This document shows positions 48,501 to 63,500 of a stretch of 64,000 bases of DNA, piece by piece (the stretch's first letter is position 1; each line of letters starts with the position of its first letter). The stretch lies in contig CM049314.1 in NCBI GenBank assembly GCA_026874595.1, positions 76,336,300 to 76,400,299 on the forward strand, in the 5' to 3' direction. Both the position numbers and the translations under genes were made by a program. Source of the DNA: Sipunculus nudus (lineage: Eukaryota; Annelida; Sipuncula; Golfingiida; Sipunculidae). The notes beneath the pieces were generated by a model. That model saw nothing but the letters and a program-made list of their open reading frames with translations, made no database searches and was not told where the DNA came from.

Positions 48501-51500
48501 GGCCTTTTTATTTAATATTACCTCTAAGGGGGCTGTGTTCTAATTATCAGATCGTTTTGCCTATTGTAAATATTAATAATAGGTTTGGTGAGTTATTGAA
48601 GTCGGGATCCTCCTAATAGCGGTCAAACCTTAGATTTAATGTAATTACTTTAAAATATATAAATTCAACGATTTTGTGAATAATGAGAGAAAATGTTAAT
48701 ATATTTAAGAATGTGCTAGTTTATTACATTTTACAATATAACTGAGCATACAAAATGTCGGGGGGGGGGGGGGCCACATAGCGAAGACAGATCATGTTTA
48801 GTTATGTCTTGTTCACACCGATGTTATCTTTGACGACAAGGTCATCTTATTGAAGAGGTTACCAGGAAAGAATATGCCAGCCCTGCCTACTCGAACACGT
48901 CAGTTAAATATGGGCAATGCGCATGCGTGTGGGAAAGATGCAATACTTACTTCCACAGGTGCCACTGCTCCAGGGTCGTTTGCAGCCATTACATTTGGCC
49001 TGCGTGTCCAATGTAGCCGTGGTGCACGCTGAGATAAACAGGTATATAGGTTTAAGTTTGACTTAGGTGTCCCACATACACTGTTAATATAAATACACTA
49101 GTGGCCTATGGACCGTAATGTTTATCTGAATTTTACTAGGGATAATAAGTCAATAATACATAACTATAGGTTAAAGTAGTTAAATTTGTGTTTTCAATAA
49201 CCGTGCTCCAAAACCTGTCTGCGTGTAAACCATTAGAATCCAGGGTCTCATCAATGCCTATCCTACAATTTTTGACCTTTTGAATGTATTTTAACTAAAC
49301 GTTATTCACATCTAAAACATCCTGAAACAAAGCTTCGCTCCATAATGTAAGGAATTAGGGCCACGGGGAATAAACATTGAAGTTGCAAAGTGGAATGGTA
49401 AGCACAATAAGCAAGAACCTCCTAACAACCATCGATAATATGTATGCCCCACCAATGACCAATCTCCAATTTTCAAAGAATTTCTAAGAATTCACGAAGT
49501 AAGGAATTGTACATGGTGCCTACCGGCTTTTCCTGCAGTTAAAATTATTCTAAGTATACAATCAAAATGTCCCGGCAATCTATCCAGCCGCTTTCTTTGT
49601 AGCCGGGCCTTCTTGTAAACATATTTACTGACCGGAGTCTCAGCTTTTGAGGTGCTTCAACACGTGCTTTCAAATTGGAGAACACAAGGTACAGGAATTT
49701 TATTGAGTTTCAAGAGGACCTACCAGAACCCCCACCAGAACCCCTGTTACATGGGAGTTTGAACGTCCCGGGCCTATTGGTTATAATGTGTGCCCTGTTG
49801 ACGAGCTAGTGTTGGACCTACCAGAACCCCTGTCAGCATGGGAAGTTTGAACGTACTGGGCCTAATGGTTAAAATGTGTGTTCTATTGACTAGCATGTGT
49901 TGAGGTTTGATGCTTGTGACAAATATATGTATGATCTAATGGGACTATTCTGTACATATTTGCTCTCCTGATTTTCCCAAGAACTGCTTTCTTTTTATGA
50001 CAACTGTATCAATAGAATAACTGCACTTTTTCTACGTTTTAAAAATATGTTCAATATAAACAAGGGAAACAAAAGTGGTACTTACAGACACATGCCCCGG
50101 AGACGACGGTATAACCATCATCGCATGATAGACATTCAATTGATGGCGCTGTTGAGGCGGTGTTAGCCACCTGGCAGGTTTGACAGTGGGAGGGACAGGC
50201 TTAACATAGAAAAAAAGCAGGTTAATCAAGAAAAGTCGGCACGTTTCTGCCAATTATTTCTCAACTTCTGTTTCAGTCAATCTTAATCTGGATATTAAAA
50301 AGGCTATGTCGTTACATTTAAGATTTTTTCATGGAAAATATGTAAGTTATGTATTCTCAATGTTGAGAATATTACGTTAAAATCTACGCACGGAAAAAAA
50401 GAAGAAATATAAGGGAATCAATAGAAATCCGGGCACAAGTTCATGTGATGCAGGTTCATAGTTCATGAGCAAAGAAAAAGAAATGTTGGTAAATGCTACT
50501 GGTTGTAGTCATCTGAAAGCTCTGCATGAGATTTTTTGAGGTTCATTTTAATTTGACAAAATCAGGAAACAAACAATAAGATTCCAAAAAAGGTATTTCA
50601 TAAGTTTTTTATATTACATGATGAACAATACACCTTATGTGTCTTTATATCTTTTCCATCAAATAGCCCCCTGTATTTATTCATTTCAGGGATAGTGTCG
50701 AACACTGTATAGCATTAGCTAACGGAAATGGCAGATTTCCTTCATTAAACAATCACATACAATTTCCTTTCAGCATCATATTACGTCTTATTTATAGAGC
50801 CTTTAGCAAAGGCAGATAACGCTGAATAACGTTTCTTGTTATTATAAGAAGAATATCGGAGATCCTCTTTATCAGCACACCTATATATTTGACGTGTTTC
50901 CGGTTATCATTAACTAACCAGTCACGATATTATCCACACACATATATTATTCCAAACATGCAAAATGAAATAAGGTGTTTTTTATCGCGGCTATATCGCC
51001 ATGCGCCCTCCCTGAAGCTGTAATGGCGGACATAGGATTAAAGGGCCACCCTTGGACAAAATTGATACGCTTCCTCATAAGTACTTCAGCACTACGTCAC
51101 CTTATTGCACATACTTTCTCATTATAAAATTAAATGCAAGAACATTTAAATAATGATTGACGCCCTATACTTTTAATAAAGATATAATGTAGCTTTTTGG
51201 TTGTACCTCGTGTTAAGTTTTTTGGGTTTAATAGATGAAAACGAAGGTAAATTAAATCAAACGGTTTGAACATAAATGTCAAAACCTACTTATGCATTGT
51301 CCTGCGCTGCTGGAAAATTCCCGGGCACTGCCGTCACTTTTCGAACAACCGCTCTCGCACTCATCCTGATTGTGTACGGTTCCTGAACACGTTAGTGCGC
51401 TCACATCTATAATAAGAAGAGCTCTGTTGAGAGATCTGGCCCATTCATTTAACACCCAATCTTTTTCTCTCCCAAGTGTGCTAAACTTGAAACTGAAGAA

Positions 51501-54500
51501 TGAGGTCAACTCAAATTTTCATTGTGAAAGAATGTATGGTCCTAAAGAAGTATGTCTAGTTCAAATACAAGATTGCTAAATAAGTCTTGCTTCACTTAAA
51601 TAGGGTATGAATGAAACTAAGAAAATGTGAATACCAAATAGAACTTATCATAATATAAAGATAAAGTGATTACACTCTAATTGTTATACTGAGTAAAAGG
51701 TTAAGTAATCACAATATGACTGATCTAGAGTTCATTAAGAATGCTTACTTGAAAGTTCATAACGATGATAACTTCATCAAAAGATTCCATAGCTACCCCA
51801 CTCAAAACTTGAAATATGTACATAAAAAGCTAGGACATTGTAAACACCTACCTTGACAGCTGTCTCCATCCCAGTATTTACCGGTACACGCATTGCATTC
51901 AGCGGACGAGGAAGCGGATGCACATGAGGCAGCTATTTCAGTAAAAAGGTAGAATTTAAGAATGAATCTGTCATAATATAGCCTGATCAATCTTACTCCT
52001 AGCGTGAAATTACACACTAAATTTAAATACACATTTTATATATACATATTATATAACCATGAACATATTTACTGATAGAAGTATTAGTGTTAAAATCCTG
52101 ACTAACTAATACCTCTTTCACACCGAAAAAAAACCCGTATTGAAACCGTTTTTAATGAGAGCAATCACGCGGCAAGCCAAAGCGTTTTAGGAGGGGGTAT
52201 CGATCCGTTTTGAATGATTTTGTCCGCTTTGCTAAAGTGTGTGACAACTTTAGAGCGGTTTGGATCTAGATCTAGATTACAGCGCAAGCGCGAATGTTTG
52301 TGTCAGCATGTGTTACATTGATCCACATGTGAATTGTACACCGGATGCTTCGGTGCTAGATTCCCGTGTGAAGGCAGTAACAGAGATTCAAAATGATTTG
52401 GCCAAACGTTTTGTGTGTGAAAGGGGTATAATATTATGGTCTGATAGGTATCAATAAATATAAAATAATCATGGACAGATTTACTTATACAGGTATTTGT
52501 GTTAAACCCCTTCCTCACCGATTAAGGTCCTAAATGATGGGTATATACAGATGTATGGAGGGCGTGTACTTATGAAAACGTGCTTACCTCTACAGGTACC
52601 GCTATTCCAGTATTTATCAGCGCACCAAGAACACGCAGTTTGGGAGGTGATGGCAGAAGCAGATCCACTGCAAAGGTTGTCCGTGACGACACCTGGTGGG
52701 GAAATTGGGAACAACTTGGTAATTCCATCTTGGGTATCATGTATTCATTTATTATAGTTTAATTATATATATATGAAAGACGTGATGATGATGACGTTGT
52801 AAAATAGATATGTAATATAATCTTTAATTGTTAGGTTAATTATTTTATGATGAACAAAGGAACATTTACTGTATGCAATATCAGACAAAACAAAAAATTA
52901 GATATAATGGTTTGACAGTGTTTGTATTCACTCACTTCGACACGACATGGTCCAAGCATAGCCGTAATTGTTGTCGCAGTTTGCTTGAGTTGTAGTTGAT
53001 GTGATGGCTGTGTTAACAAAATGAGGTATTAAACTTACATTGAAAAGTTAAATTCCTTGACTAGACCTTGAACTACAATTGAAATTCTTTATGATTGCAA
53101 AAGTCTACGTATTTAAAGAGATAATACAACCTTACTGAATAATAATGTGTATACAAGAAAGATGGCCTCCGCTGCTTCTTTTCGTAAAGTTCATTAGCCC
53201 CTGTGGCTGCAAGCATGCATTTTTCTTCTTATGACCCATTTAGTTTGAACGATCATTCACAGCTTTCAGCTTTGAAAGAAGAAATTTAATATTCCTTATA
53301 TATTTTAATTGGTTTATACTTTAGAAATAACATTTATGAAGACAAATACCTGTAGTATATTACGTGTCCATGTTGTCTTAATAATAATCAGGGGGGTTTG
53401 CAGTTTATATATATATATGTTTTCTTTTAACTATTATGCCTATAGAAAGGTTTAAAACAAATGTTCTGCTATTGCTAAGCAGGTACTAATGATGTAGTTA
53501 TAAATTAACGTTTGGTGGGGTCTTAATATGTTTAAATGAGCATTTATTTCAACCTAAGAAGAAGTAATTATACTACCGGTACAAGATGATGACCCATCAT
53601 AAACTTTGCCGAGGCAAGCAGGACATGTAGTGGCTGTTCCGCTGGAGGAGCACTGGCCGGATGTAACTTAAATGAGAATGTGGATTATATTTAATTTTCC
53701 CTCAATGCAACACAAACAGGAAGGCATCAGTATAAACTTTATTTGAACAATCGGAAAGGTTTGCAAATTTCAACCCAAAGCAGAGCTAAGTCCGCCATAA
53801 TACACAGACTGAAATAAGAAATATAGTTGCTTATATAGCTAAGAACATTACCTGGCATTCATTTTGTTATGAAAGTTATACTTTAGTGAAACGATTTTAT
53901 TGTAAGTAGTAACATTATTTACCAGGGGAAGCACTATCCGACCACAGAAACACGAAATCATAATAGAATTATAAGAATTCAGAATAAACTGTATAGTCCA
54001 AAAATAACTAAGTGACAAATTCCATATTTTTGTTTGTACATACAATGTAAATCCATTGAAATATATATTTAAATGAAATAAATCCCACACTTACCTCAAT
54101 AGTGCTTAGTGTAACTAATGCAGCAAAGCGATTTCGAGTGTAATGTATCTTTGGACTATCTTTTGACAGACCTACTATTTTTATTAAAGCACACGCACGA
54201 AAAAATCTTAATGTTAATTTGAGTACTTACGGGTAGCGCAGGCGGAATTTGAATACACCAGTATGTTCTTGCATGCTTCACACGTACCCTGTGTCTGAGA
54301 GTTAGACGCTGCGAGGCAGTCAACAGCTGAAGCAGTGAAAATGATATTTCATTAACGATACATAAGTCAATATTCAGTCGAAGCTGTGAAAACATATTCG
54401 TCGTTACATTATGATTAAGTCTAACTTGTAAAAAAGATCTATACATGAGAAACCACTAGTTTTACTCGTATGCCCGGTGCTCACTTAAAATAATATGATA

Positions 54501-57500
54501 AAAAGTGCAGTAGTTAAGAACAACCATGCGCTTTGAAAATGTTACGTACAAGCAAGAACCACTAGGTTACAGAAGAATCAGATTAACAATAAGCTGATAG
54601 AATAGTACCTTTACAGGAAGAAGAAGCCCAGTAATGGTGCATGCAGTATTCACAGTTATCCTGCGTGCTTAGAGCCTGGTCATGGCAGTTTACCGCTGAA
54701 ATCAAAATATAAATTACTTATGAGTTCTTTGTTTGACGTTCTGGGAAATTACCATTATAATACGAAGCCTAGCTTTTATAAACTTATAATATTGATAGAA
54801 ATGTTGTAATAATGTTTTCCTCAAATATATTGTGGAAACATGACTCCTGCTTTCTTTGTGTTACAATTTCAGAGAAACGGAGAAGCAAACTGTATTGAAA
54901 AACAAACGGAAACACGATCCAAATGTCTGTTACTACCGAATGCCACCAACCGAATGTGATTTTCTGCCTCTCACAAGGCAATGTTCATTTTTGTTCAAGA
55001 TCCTGGCAGATAAGTTCAGGGTTATGTCGTTCATTTGATTAATGTCTGAATATTCTACAGCTATATTAAGGCATGATGTTTAAAATGAATAGGGAGATTT
55101 GTATATCATCTTGTACTTTCTCCGTCTATCAGTTCTGTGATCTTAAATTTCATTCCTTGTCTCTCAGGTTGGTATTTTATAAAATTTGTCGTAGTCTGCC
55201 AGACCTGTCAGGTTTCATTTCCGTCATAATCTGTTAGGCAGATCACCTGATCTAACAATTTCTTCACACTAATTTCATCCAGCCCTACAGAAAACAAATA
55301 ACGGATTGCCACAAACCGAGTTATGAATAATGTTGGTATCGGCTATTATAACTAGTTGTACAATTTATGAAATATAACTAAAGTTTATAGTTATTTGCTG
55401 CCACATTAAACTGAAGATATGTCTTCGATTATACTAAATCCGATTATAGGCAAATAAGTCCCACTTTGTGTGTATGATCTGCTGTTGTTTGGAATATCAT
55501 GCGTATTTCATTTGTAATTTCCTTGTTTTTAAATTCTTCGTGTATGGCAATTGTCACAAGTACTGAAAAGCATAGATCTACTGTTCTTTGGCATTAAGGT
55601 GAGTATTGAATTTTCAATAGCCTTGTAATTGGTTCGCACTATACCTCAGTTATCAAATCCAATACCCTTGTTCTTATTAATATCTTGAAAAGTACGTGGC
55701 AGAAAATCTTTAAGAGAGCTCTTTAACCGCAATAGAATTAACCATTGTGGTAAAAATAAATGTTTCATGTGATTATATTGAATGAAAGATTTTATGTAAA
55801 TCACTCACTTAATGATAATAAAGTTCCAAATGATCTCTTTTCAAAATTAAATAGGTTCTTCCAGATTTACCTGAATCAATAGGGCAGTCTCACCTCTGGA
55901 ATCTTTATGAACGAGACTTAACGTCTTTATATAGTAGATTAAGAGTTTAATTTTAAAAATATATTTTATAAGCAAAGAAAAAATACCATTGGCGATAATA
56001 TGTTTTGCAAAATTAAGTCTCAGCTCTTTATATATACCTCAGAAAAAATGGTTTCAGTTCTTGAGCACATGTTGCAAATTCTTTGACCTTCAGAGGAGAG
56101 ATATTGGTCTATGACTTATCTTCTTTATTTGATTATAATTGCTAAAGGAATATCTGTTCTTGGTCAATGAGACGTGTGTCCCAAAACGAAAACGGATGAA
56201 CGCCGACGAAAGTTAATCACTATAGCTGAGATGACTTACTGAGAGCTTAGCTGAAATGCTGCTACAAGAAACATTTAAAAAACCAACATGTGCCAGTCAA
56301 ACAAAGTTCATGTACCAAAACCCCCAATAACCACATATATTGCCAAGAAAAATTTTCATTGGAGACCTTCACTGGTAGGTTGCTTTTATAAAAGTTATAT
56401 ACCATGCATTTACGTAAGCCCTAAGATGCCCTGATTAAGTACCATTCCTTCAGAATTAGAACCAGTGTTAACAACCATTTTGTTTACAAACAAATTAAAA
56501 AAAATATAACATTAGCACTTGTAACATATTCTTTTTATAGGGGTCAGAAAATGCATTTAATGACATTGTCCTCTACAACATACCCCACATACAAAGTAGA
56601 GCCCTTCTCTGGAAAAGGACATGTCGAAAACCTACGGGTGTCTAGGTACCTGTGTGGTCACCCGGTAGCATTTGACATCGCTCCACCCAAAAAAAAAAAG
56701 ACTAGAACGTGCGGGTATCCTTCTGATTGAACACCCAGTGTCTTTAAGCAACTACATTCGACAAGCGCCTCTCGATTCGACTCGTGTAACTGTTCTTGGT
56801 GTAATATGGATTAGGAATAATTTTATTGTCGTCTCTTTATGACTTAATTAACTACGATGTTTCAAAATGAAAGGCAGTAATGGCTAGCATGAGCGTAGTT
56901 ACTTGATAGTGTCCCATACACCACATAACTGTCTCTTCAAACCATTTCTTACATATTTGGTCGTGTATACAAGACAATCTTATACTTTAATCGTTTGGGA
57001 CGGCTGTACGTCTTATATCAGTCCTTCTTTTTATATGTAGCCGATAATACCTGTTTCAAACCCCTACAAAACAGTCGAATCAAAGAAGAAAGGTATTTCT
57101 AATATTGTACTTACCGACACAGCCTCCGGCGTTTGAATTAGCCGTCGCATCCCATTTATATCCTGAACATGCATCGCATTTTGCTTGACTATCGGCGCTG
57201 GAGCAAGTCACTAAAAAGGACAATTGTTATACTTAAATCCATTGTTTCTGAAATTCTTGAATGTGATGTTTGATTCACTGTCGTTAATTATGCATCAGTT
57301 ATTTTCTATTTAATGCATTATTATCTTAACTATATAAATAATATGAATGATTGATAAATATTTCGCTCTTCTTAGTAGCAAAATCTCATCAATTTCCTTA
57401 GACGTTATACAATTTTTGCATGGAAAATATTCGAAAGCACAGCTTAACCAATCAAACTATAAGAGGATAAGTATAAATATATGTATGAAAATTTACCAGC

Positions 57501-60500
57501 TGCGCAGTTTGATCCGTCCCAGTAGGCCCCAAGACAAGCAGTGCATTTGTTCTGGTCTGTGATTCCCGATGGGTTCGCGCAGTCGGCATCGTTATCTAAT
57601 TAATTAATAATAATAATAATAAGTCGTGAGCAAAAAGAACACACTGTGCATGCACTTCATTGTAGTTGCCTACAAATCAAGAGTGAAAACACGTTTTCAT
57701 ATTGATCAAAATATGATTCGAAATGTCCAGATGGTGTCAAATGGTGAACGTCGATTTTTTTTTTAATTTCTCATTTAATCTAAACAAAAAAAAATCAAGT
57801 AAACATACGTATTTAGAGTCAGGGAGAGCAAGGGTCCGGAGGACAAGATTCTTGACGTATACAGCACATTTTCCTCAAGTCAATGGCTACTTAAACTGTA
57901 TATCCAACTATTTAAGCAGAAGCTATAAATATGTGGGATATTATTTGTCTAGATAAACCTCCTGATAAATGTTGTGGTAATCAAGTACTACCGGCATTTT
58001 ATTATATAGAATATAGAATGAAATTAATTGAAATATCCGATCAACCTTTGAGATACCTCACGATGTCAGACAATATATCTGCAAGGTGATTAGGGTAGCC
58101 GTTGATCTTACCTTGGCATGCACTTCCATCCCAGTATTTATATGGGCGGCAGCGGTTGCATGACGCCTGGTCCAAACTCTGGGCCGTGCAGTCCACAGCT
58201 AAAACCAGTCGAAGAAATGCAACATGTTTTATAATTCATTTCAAATATTTGGTTAATTTTGGATTTTTTTCGCAACCATAAAGGAATTATGTTTTTTTTT
58301 GTGGTATGCCACTATTTTTTACTCCAAAACGATCAAAGGAAAAGTTCAGGTATTTTCAAATTAATATCATAATTATATCTGGTTACATCCATCCAATAAT
58401 TTTATTTCTTGATTTATTTTATTTTATTATTTATTTTATTTCTATATTTCTTAATTTATTTGAAGGCGGCCTTCATCCAGACGCTTTTTCTTTTACGAAG
58501 CAATAGAAAATTGTTGTAAGGTGAATAATATATTAAATTAAATATGTTGGTAGTCGAATACCATCCTTAAAGACCACTTTAGACCAGGAATGGTCAATAT
58601 ATAACTAACACCTGTAGACAGGGACGCACCACTGACAATCCAGTGTCGCATAAGCATTCCGTGTAAACACGGCTCATTAGGTGTAAACAGGGTACGTTTC
58701 GTGTAAACACGACTCATTAGGTGTAAACAGGGTACGTTTCAGTGTGAACAGGACTTATATTTAGGCTGATATGAGTGTGCACATAGAGTATAACACTAGT
58801 ATATGTCATGCCCAGCTTATTGTAAAAAATACACTGAAAAAATTAATAAATAAATAAATTAATAAAATAGTATATAAAGATATTTGTCGACAGATAAGTT
58901 TTCTGCAAGGGATTGGTTTAGTTTCCGGATTGTTGACACTTTTACCCGTTAAATTTCTTTTCGAATAATATGGAACCGGTCGATTTCAATATTTGGAAAA
59001 GATGGTGTGGTCGGTGATTAGAATCATTTACTATAGCATTTGTTTCTGAAGCGATCTCTTATTGTAAATGGATTTAGAAGACGGTACAGAAGTCCCGCCT
59101 ATCTTCCCAGCCGTTCAAATAACCCTATTAAGTAGCTCCCGTTCCTAAGAATTTATGTTTCCTCCCCACACAGTGACAGAAAGAGCGTCAAGACACTCAC
59201 TATAACTGCTCTGTAAACTTTTAGCAGAACCGTTTGGCCTGGACCAAACCCTTTAAGTCTAGTTAAAAAGTACAACCGCTTTTGGGCCCTCTTTATACAA
59301 TTATTTACATATCCCCCCCACTTCAAATATGATGATATGGTGATACCTAAAATTTAAAATAATCCAAAATTTTCACAGCAGAACCATTCATTTCTTTGGG
59401 CAAGACCTCTGATCTTTTACGCCGAAAGTTATTGATCATCTCCTTGATTCCACCAACATCAACTCTAAGTCTTATCTAATTTATTGTATTCAGTTTGAAC
59501 TTCGCTTTCATCAGTGTGAACAGGACTTGCATCAGTGTGCATATTGCTTTTTTTCACATGTGAACAAAGCTAACGTCAGCTTAGACAGGGCTTTCTTCAG
59601 TGTGAACAGTGCTTACTTAAGTTAACAGGGCTTGCTTCAGGGTAAACAAGGCTTGCTTCAGTGTGAACAGTGCTTACTCGGTGGTAATGATGCTTACTTG
59701 CAGAGTGAAGAGAGCCTTTTAATTATTTCACTTCAAAGCCATACATGATGGATTAATGAATATGAATATTATTGCTGCGCTTAAATAAGGCTTAACATCT
59801 ACATTTTCCTATTTGTGTAAACGCATATATCATGTCTGCTGGACAAAGTAAGACACAAATTCATATAAAAGCTAACCCTAACCCTAAACGCATATATCAT
59901 GTCTGCTGGACAAAGTAAGACACAAATTCATATAAAGGTAATAACCTTTTTAATAATAACTGGTCTCTGCCGGTCAGTGGGTTAATTCTAAATGTCGCTA
60001 CATAATTGATTGTAAAGGTTTTGTTGAAGACACAATAGAATACATATGGGTAATATCGAGGCAAACAGACAAAAAACTTACCCACACAGCTTCCACTTGA
60101 CCACTTGTGAGAGAGACATTGTTTGCATTTTGACTCACTGTCAAGTGCTCCAGTACAGAGGGTTGCGGCTGTTAAAGAAGATAAAGTAGTAGAACTAGTA
60201 GGAAGTAGTAGAACTGGTTATAAAATCATATTCGATCAATGAACGAAACAAGAAAAAAGACCGCTGATCAATGATTAATAATTTGATGCACCTCCTACAC
60301 TACCATAAAATATGCTTTAGAGCATTGTGTCTAAAATATACACGGAGTTCAGTCTCACCTTCAATCGGTCTGAAAGGTCACGTTACCGAACAGGTTGTTT
60401 ACACTTGTTCGCTACACAAGATTCAGTTTTAATGCTGATACTCTATATCCCTTCTTTCTTGTATGTCTCATAAGGCTAGAATATAACTTTATAATACAAT

Positions 60501-63500
60501 TCCTGTCGTTTATGATCGATTTTGTCACCTATTTAACTGATTATGAAAAAAAAAACGACAATCATTGATATTATCGATTAATTGGCACTCCGGTCAAGGA
60601 TGTACAACGAAGAAGTTGCAAAAGTGGCCACCCTTTAACAGAACAATCACATGTTAAATAAAAAGTTTATCTCATATTAAATAATTCATTATATTAATTT
60701 TCAATTAAATAAAGTTAGATAAAAAATTACGTTGTGTCTCGCAGTGTCCCCCCCAATAGCGGTTTTTACAAGATTCACATGCACTCTGGGTTGTAAGGGT
60801 GTTTTCAGCTGCACAGTTGACGTCTGAAACGTAAAAATATAAATAAAATATCAGTGGTCTGGTAAATCCAACAAAGCTGTATTGAAATAATACTCATGAT
60901 AATTAACGTAACACGAGTAGCCTTTGATATAGACGTGTGTGAGTTTTAGTCTTATTATGACCTAGTGCCGCGTCGTAGAGGGCCAAGAAGATAATATTCA
61001 GAAAAGCATGGCTCTTAAGGATTAGCTACTGCTGTTTTAATATAATTATTCTTAAACGCATTTACATTATCTTTATATTTTTCTTTTACTATACATTAAA
61101 TGTTTCTATGAGCTAAACTTTACATTTTCTTTTACCTGACTAATTGTTTTACCTGTATGATTTCTTTTAATTTCATGTTAGTCCATAATTTAATTCATAT
61201 CCACTTGAACAATTTTGCTGGATTAAAATTTAACTATAAATAAGCATTTTATTTGAAACTGATAGCCCTTTCACACCGTGTGCATGTGTGTTTCTTTGTC
61301 GACAAATCGGTACACTTAAAATTTGTAAACATGCGGATGTCTTTTTACATTTGAATGCATGAACTGAAGTTTTCCAGTTATGATGCTTTAATGATATAAC
61401 AAACTATATTTTTCTAGAGAACTTTTGATGTATTTAATTTATCCTTCAATTAAACATTTACTTGTAGGACATATAAGATCCTTACGAAAATCTCCTTTTC
61501 CGTTTGAACAATTAACACGCCTGTCAAAAATCTATTAACAAAGGTTACATAAATACATTTCCAATTAGCCATATAATTTAATTTAGAATTTAAGATGGAT
61601 TAAATGTATAAAATGTGCATTTTATATCCTTGGATTAAGACGTCATAAACATATGCCTGTGTTTTGTATCATGAGAGCATGGGAGTTAATAACTCCACGT
61701 TATAATGGTTTAAACGTAAGTTCGGCTTCAGTATTCAGGATGATAATGTAGAAATGCTTGTTCCTTTTTCAAATACTTTTCCTAGCCGCCGCAACTCATT
61801 TGTAAAGATCATTTAGCTTCCCAAATACCCTATGATACTCACTGTTGCATTGGTTATTGGAGTAGGTGGCCCCAAGACCAGCAGCGATGCACAAATTACA
61901 CTGGCTTGAGGTGAAAGAGACTACGTTGCTGCAGTTCAAGGCTAAAACATAATAACATGATATTTCGGAAAAATATAGATTGGTTTAATGAACAAATAAA
62001 ATGCTGCATAAACAGATAAATCTATTTGAAATAAAACTAATAATTATTATAATAATAATGGCAACATTAATAATAACAATAATGGTATATATATACATTT
62101 TCATATCTAAAGAACAACTATATGTATAATACATATATATTAGCTTATATTTTATATGGTATTTAGAATAAAGGTGCGAAATCTAAAATATTGTGTATTT
62201 TCGAATTAAGTATTTGTCTTATCTGTATCTAAGTGTCCATACTTTGGCAGCTGGAGGTCAGATACTTGTTGTTTCCACAGGATTCACAACTAGTCTGCGT
62301 TGTTGCAGCTGAAGCGGCAGGACAGGCTGGAAAAGGATACGCAAGAATTTAAATAAATGTGTTGTTTCTTGTAACGACCGTTACAGTTTTGTTCTTTTAT
62401 AGAAGACAGACACAGGAACTCACAAGTTATAGGAACCAGAAAAAAAATGATGTGTGTTTATACTAGCCACTTGACCATAACCGACCTATTATATATAAAG
62501 GCTGATTCCTATCAATAAATGTACTCCTGTTGCCCCTGCAAGGAATATCCCCTTCATATTTTGCGTATTTTATAGGTAGCAGGTGTCGTCACAAAGTAAG
62601 ATGTTTATGATTCTTTCAGGTTTAGGCTAGGTAAATTTGTATGAAGCAAGCTGATATGATGGTTTATATTTTGTGTCCCACTTGATGCAACTTTTAACAT
62701 TGTATACAATTAACGATTGTGTCGGTACAATAAACCAAATTTTTTTGGGTGTAATGTAAATAAAAATACCCTACCAATTTCAAGTCGGTATCTGTAATGT
62801 ACTGTTTACCTGTTGGTATGTCATTATAACTTACCAGAGCAGGCATTGCTCTCCCAATATACACCAGAACAGGCTTGGCAAGAAGACTGCACATGATTGG
62901 CCAGCGTTATGCTTGAACAGTCTGCCAAGAGAGCATACTTTTATTAATAAAATACAGATATCGCAAAGATGTTGTTGCCCCGTTCAACATACTCAGGTTA
63001 ACATAGATTATTGGTGTCACATTTGATGATTTTTTAAAATGCACATTTTCAGAGGCAACACTAGCAGGCCATGGTTATGAAACCATGAAAAATCATCTGT
63101 AATTGCCTCAAACAAATACGAAAAAAAATCTAAAACATCAAATGGCTCATGGCTTTATTCTACTGCAACTCTTAATGAATTTAATACGGCAGAACAGATG
63201 GGATAAAATCGTAACAGATATTTTGAGTAAAGGATTATTATAAAGCAGCACAGATATATTAACAAGTTAGAGTATGATGGCTATTTACCTGTACAAGCGC
63301 TATTGGAGAAAGCCTTTCCGGAAACACACTGGGAGCATGTCGTTGTACTCGAGCAGGAAAGGCAGTCAGCCATGCAAACTGAAAACAAGGAATTTAACAA
63401 TTGATAATGAAATAATTTATCATTCTAGTATTAATTTACTGTTATCTTCTAATCTCCGATTATATGTCTTTACAGCCGAGCAGGAGTACTGCGCATCTGT

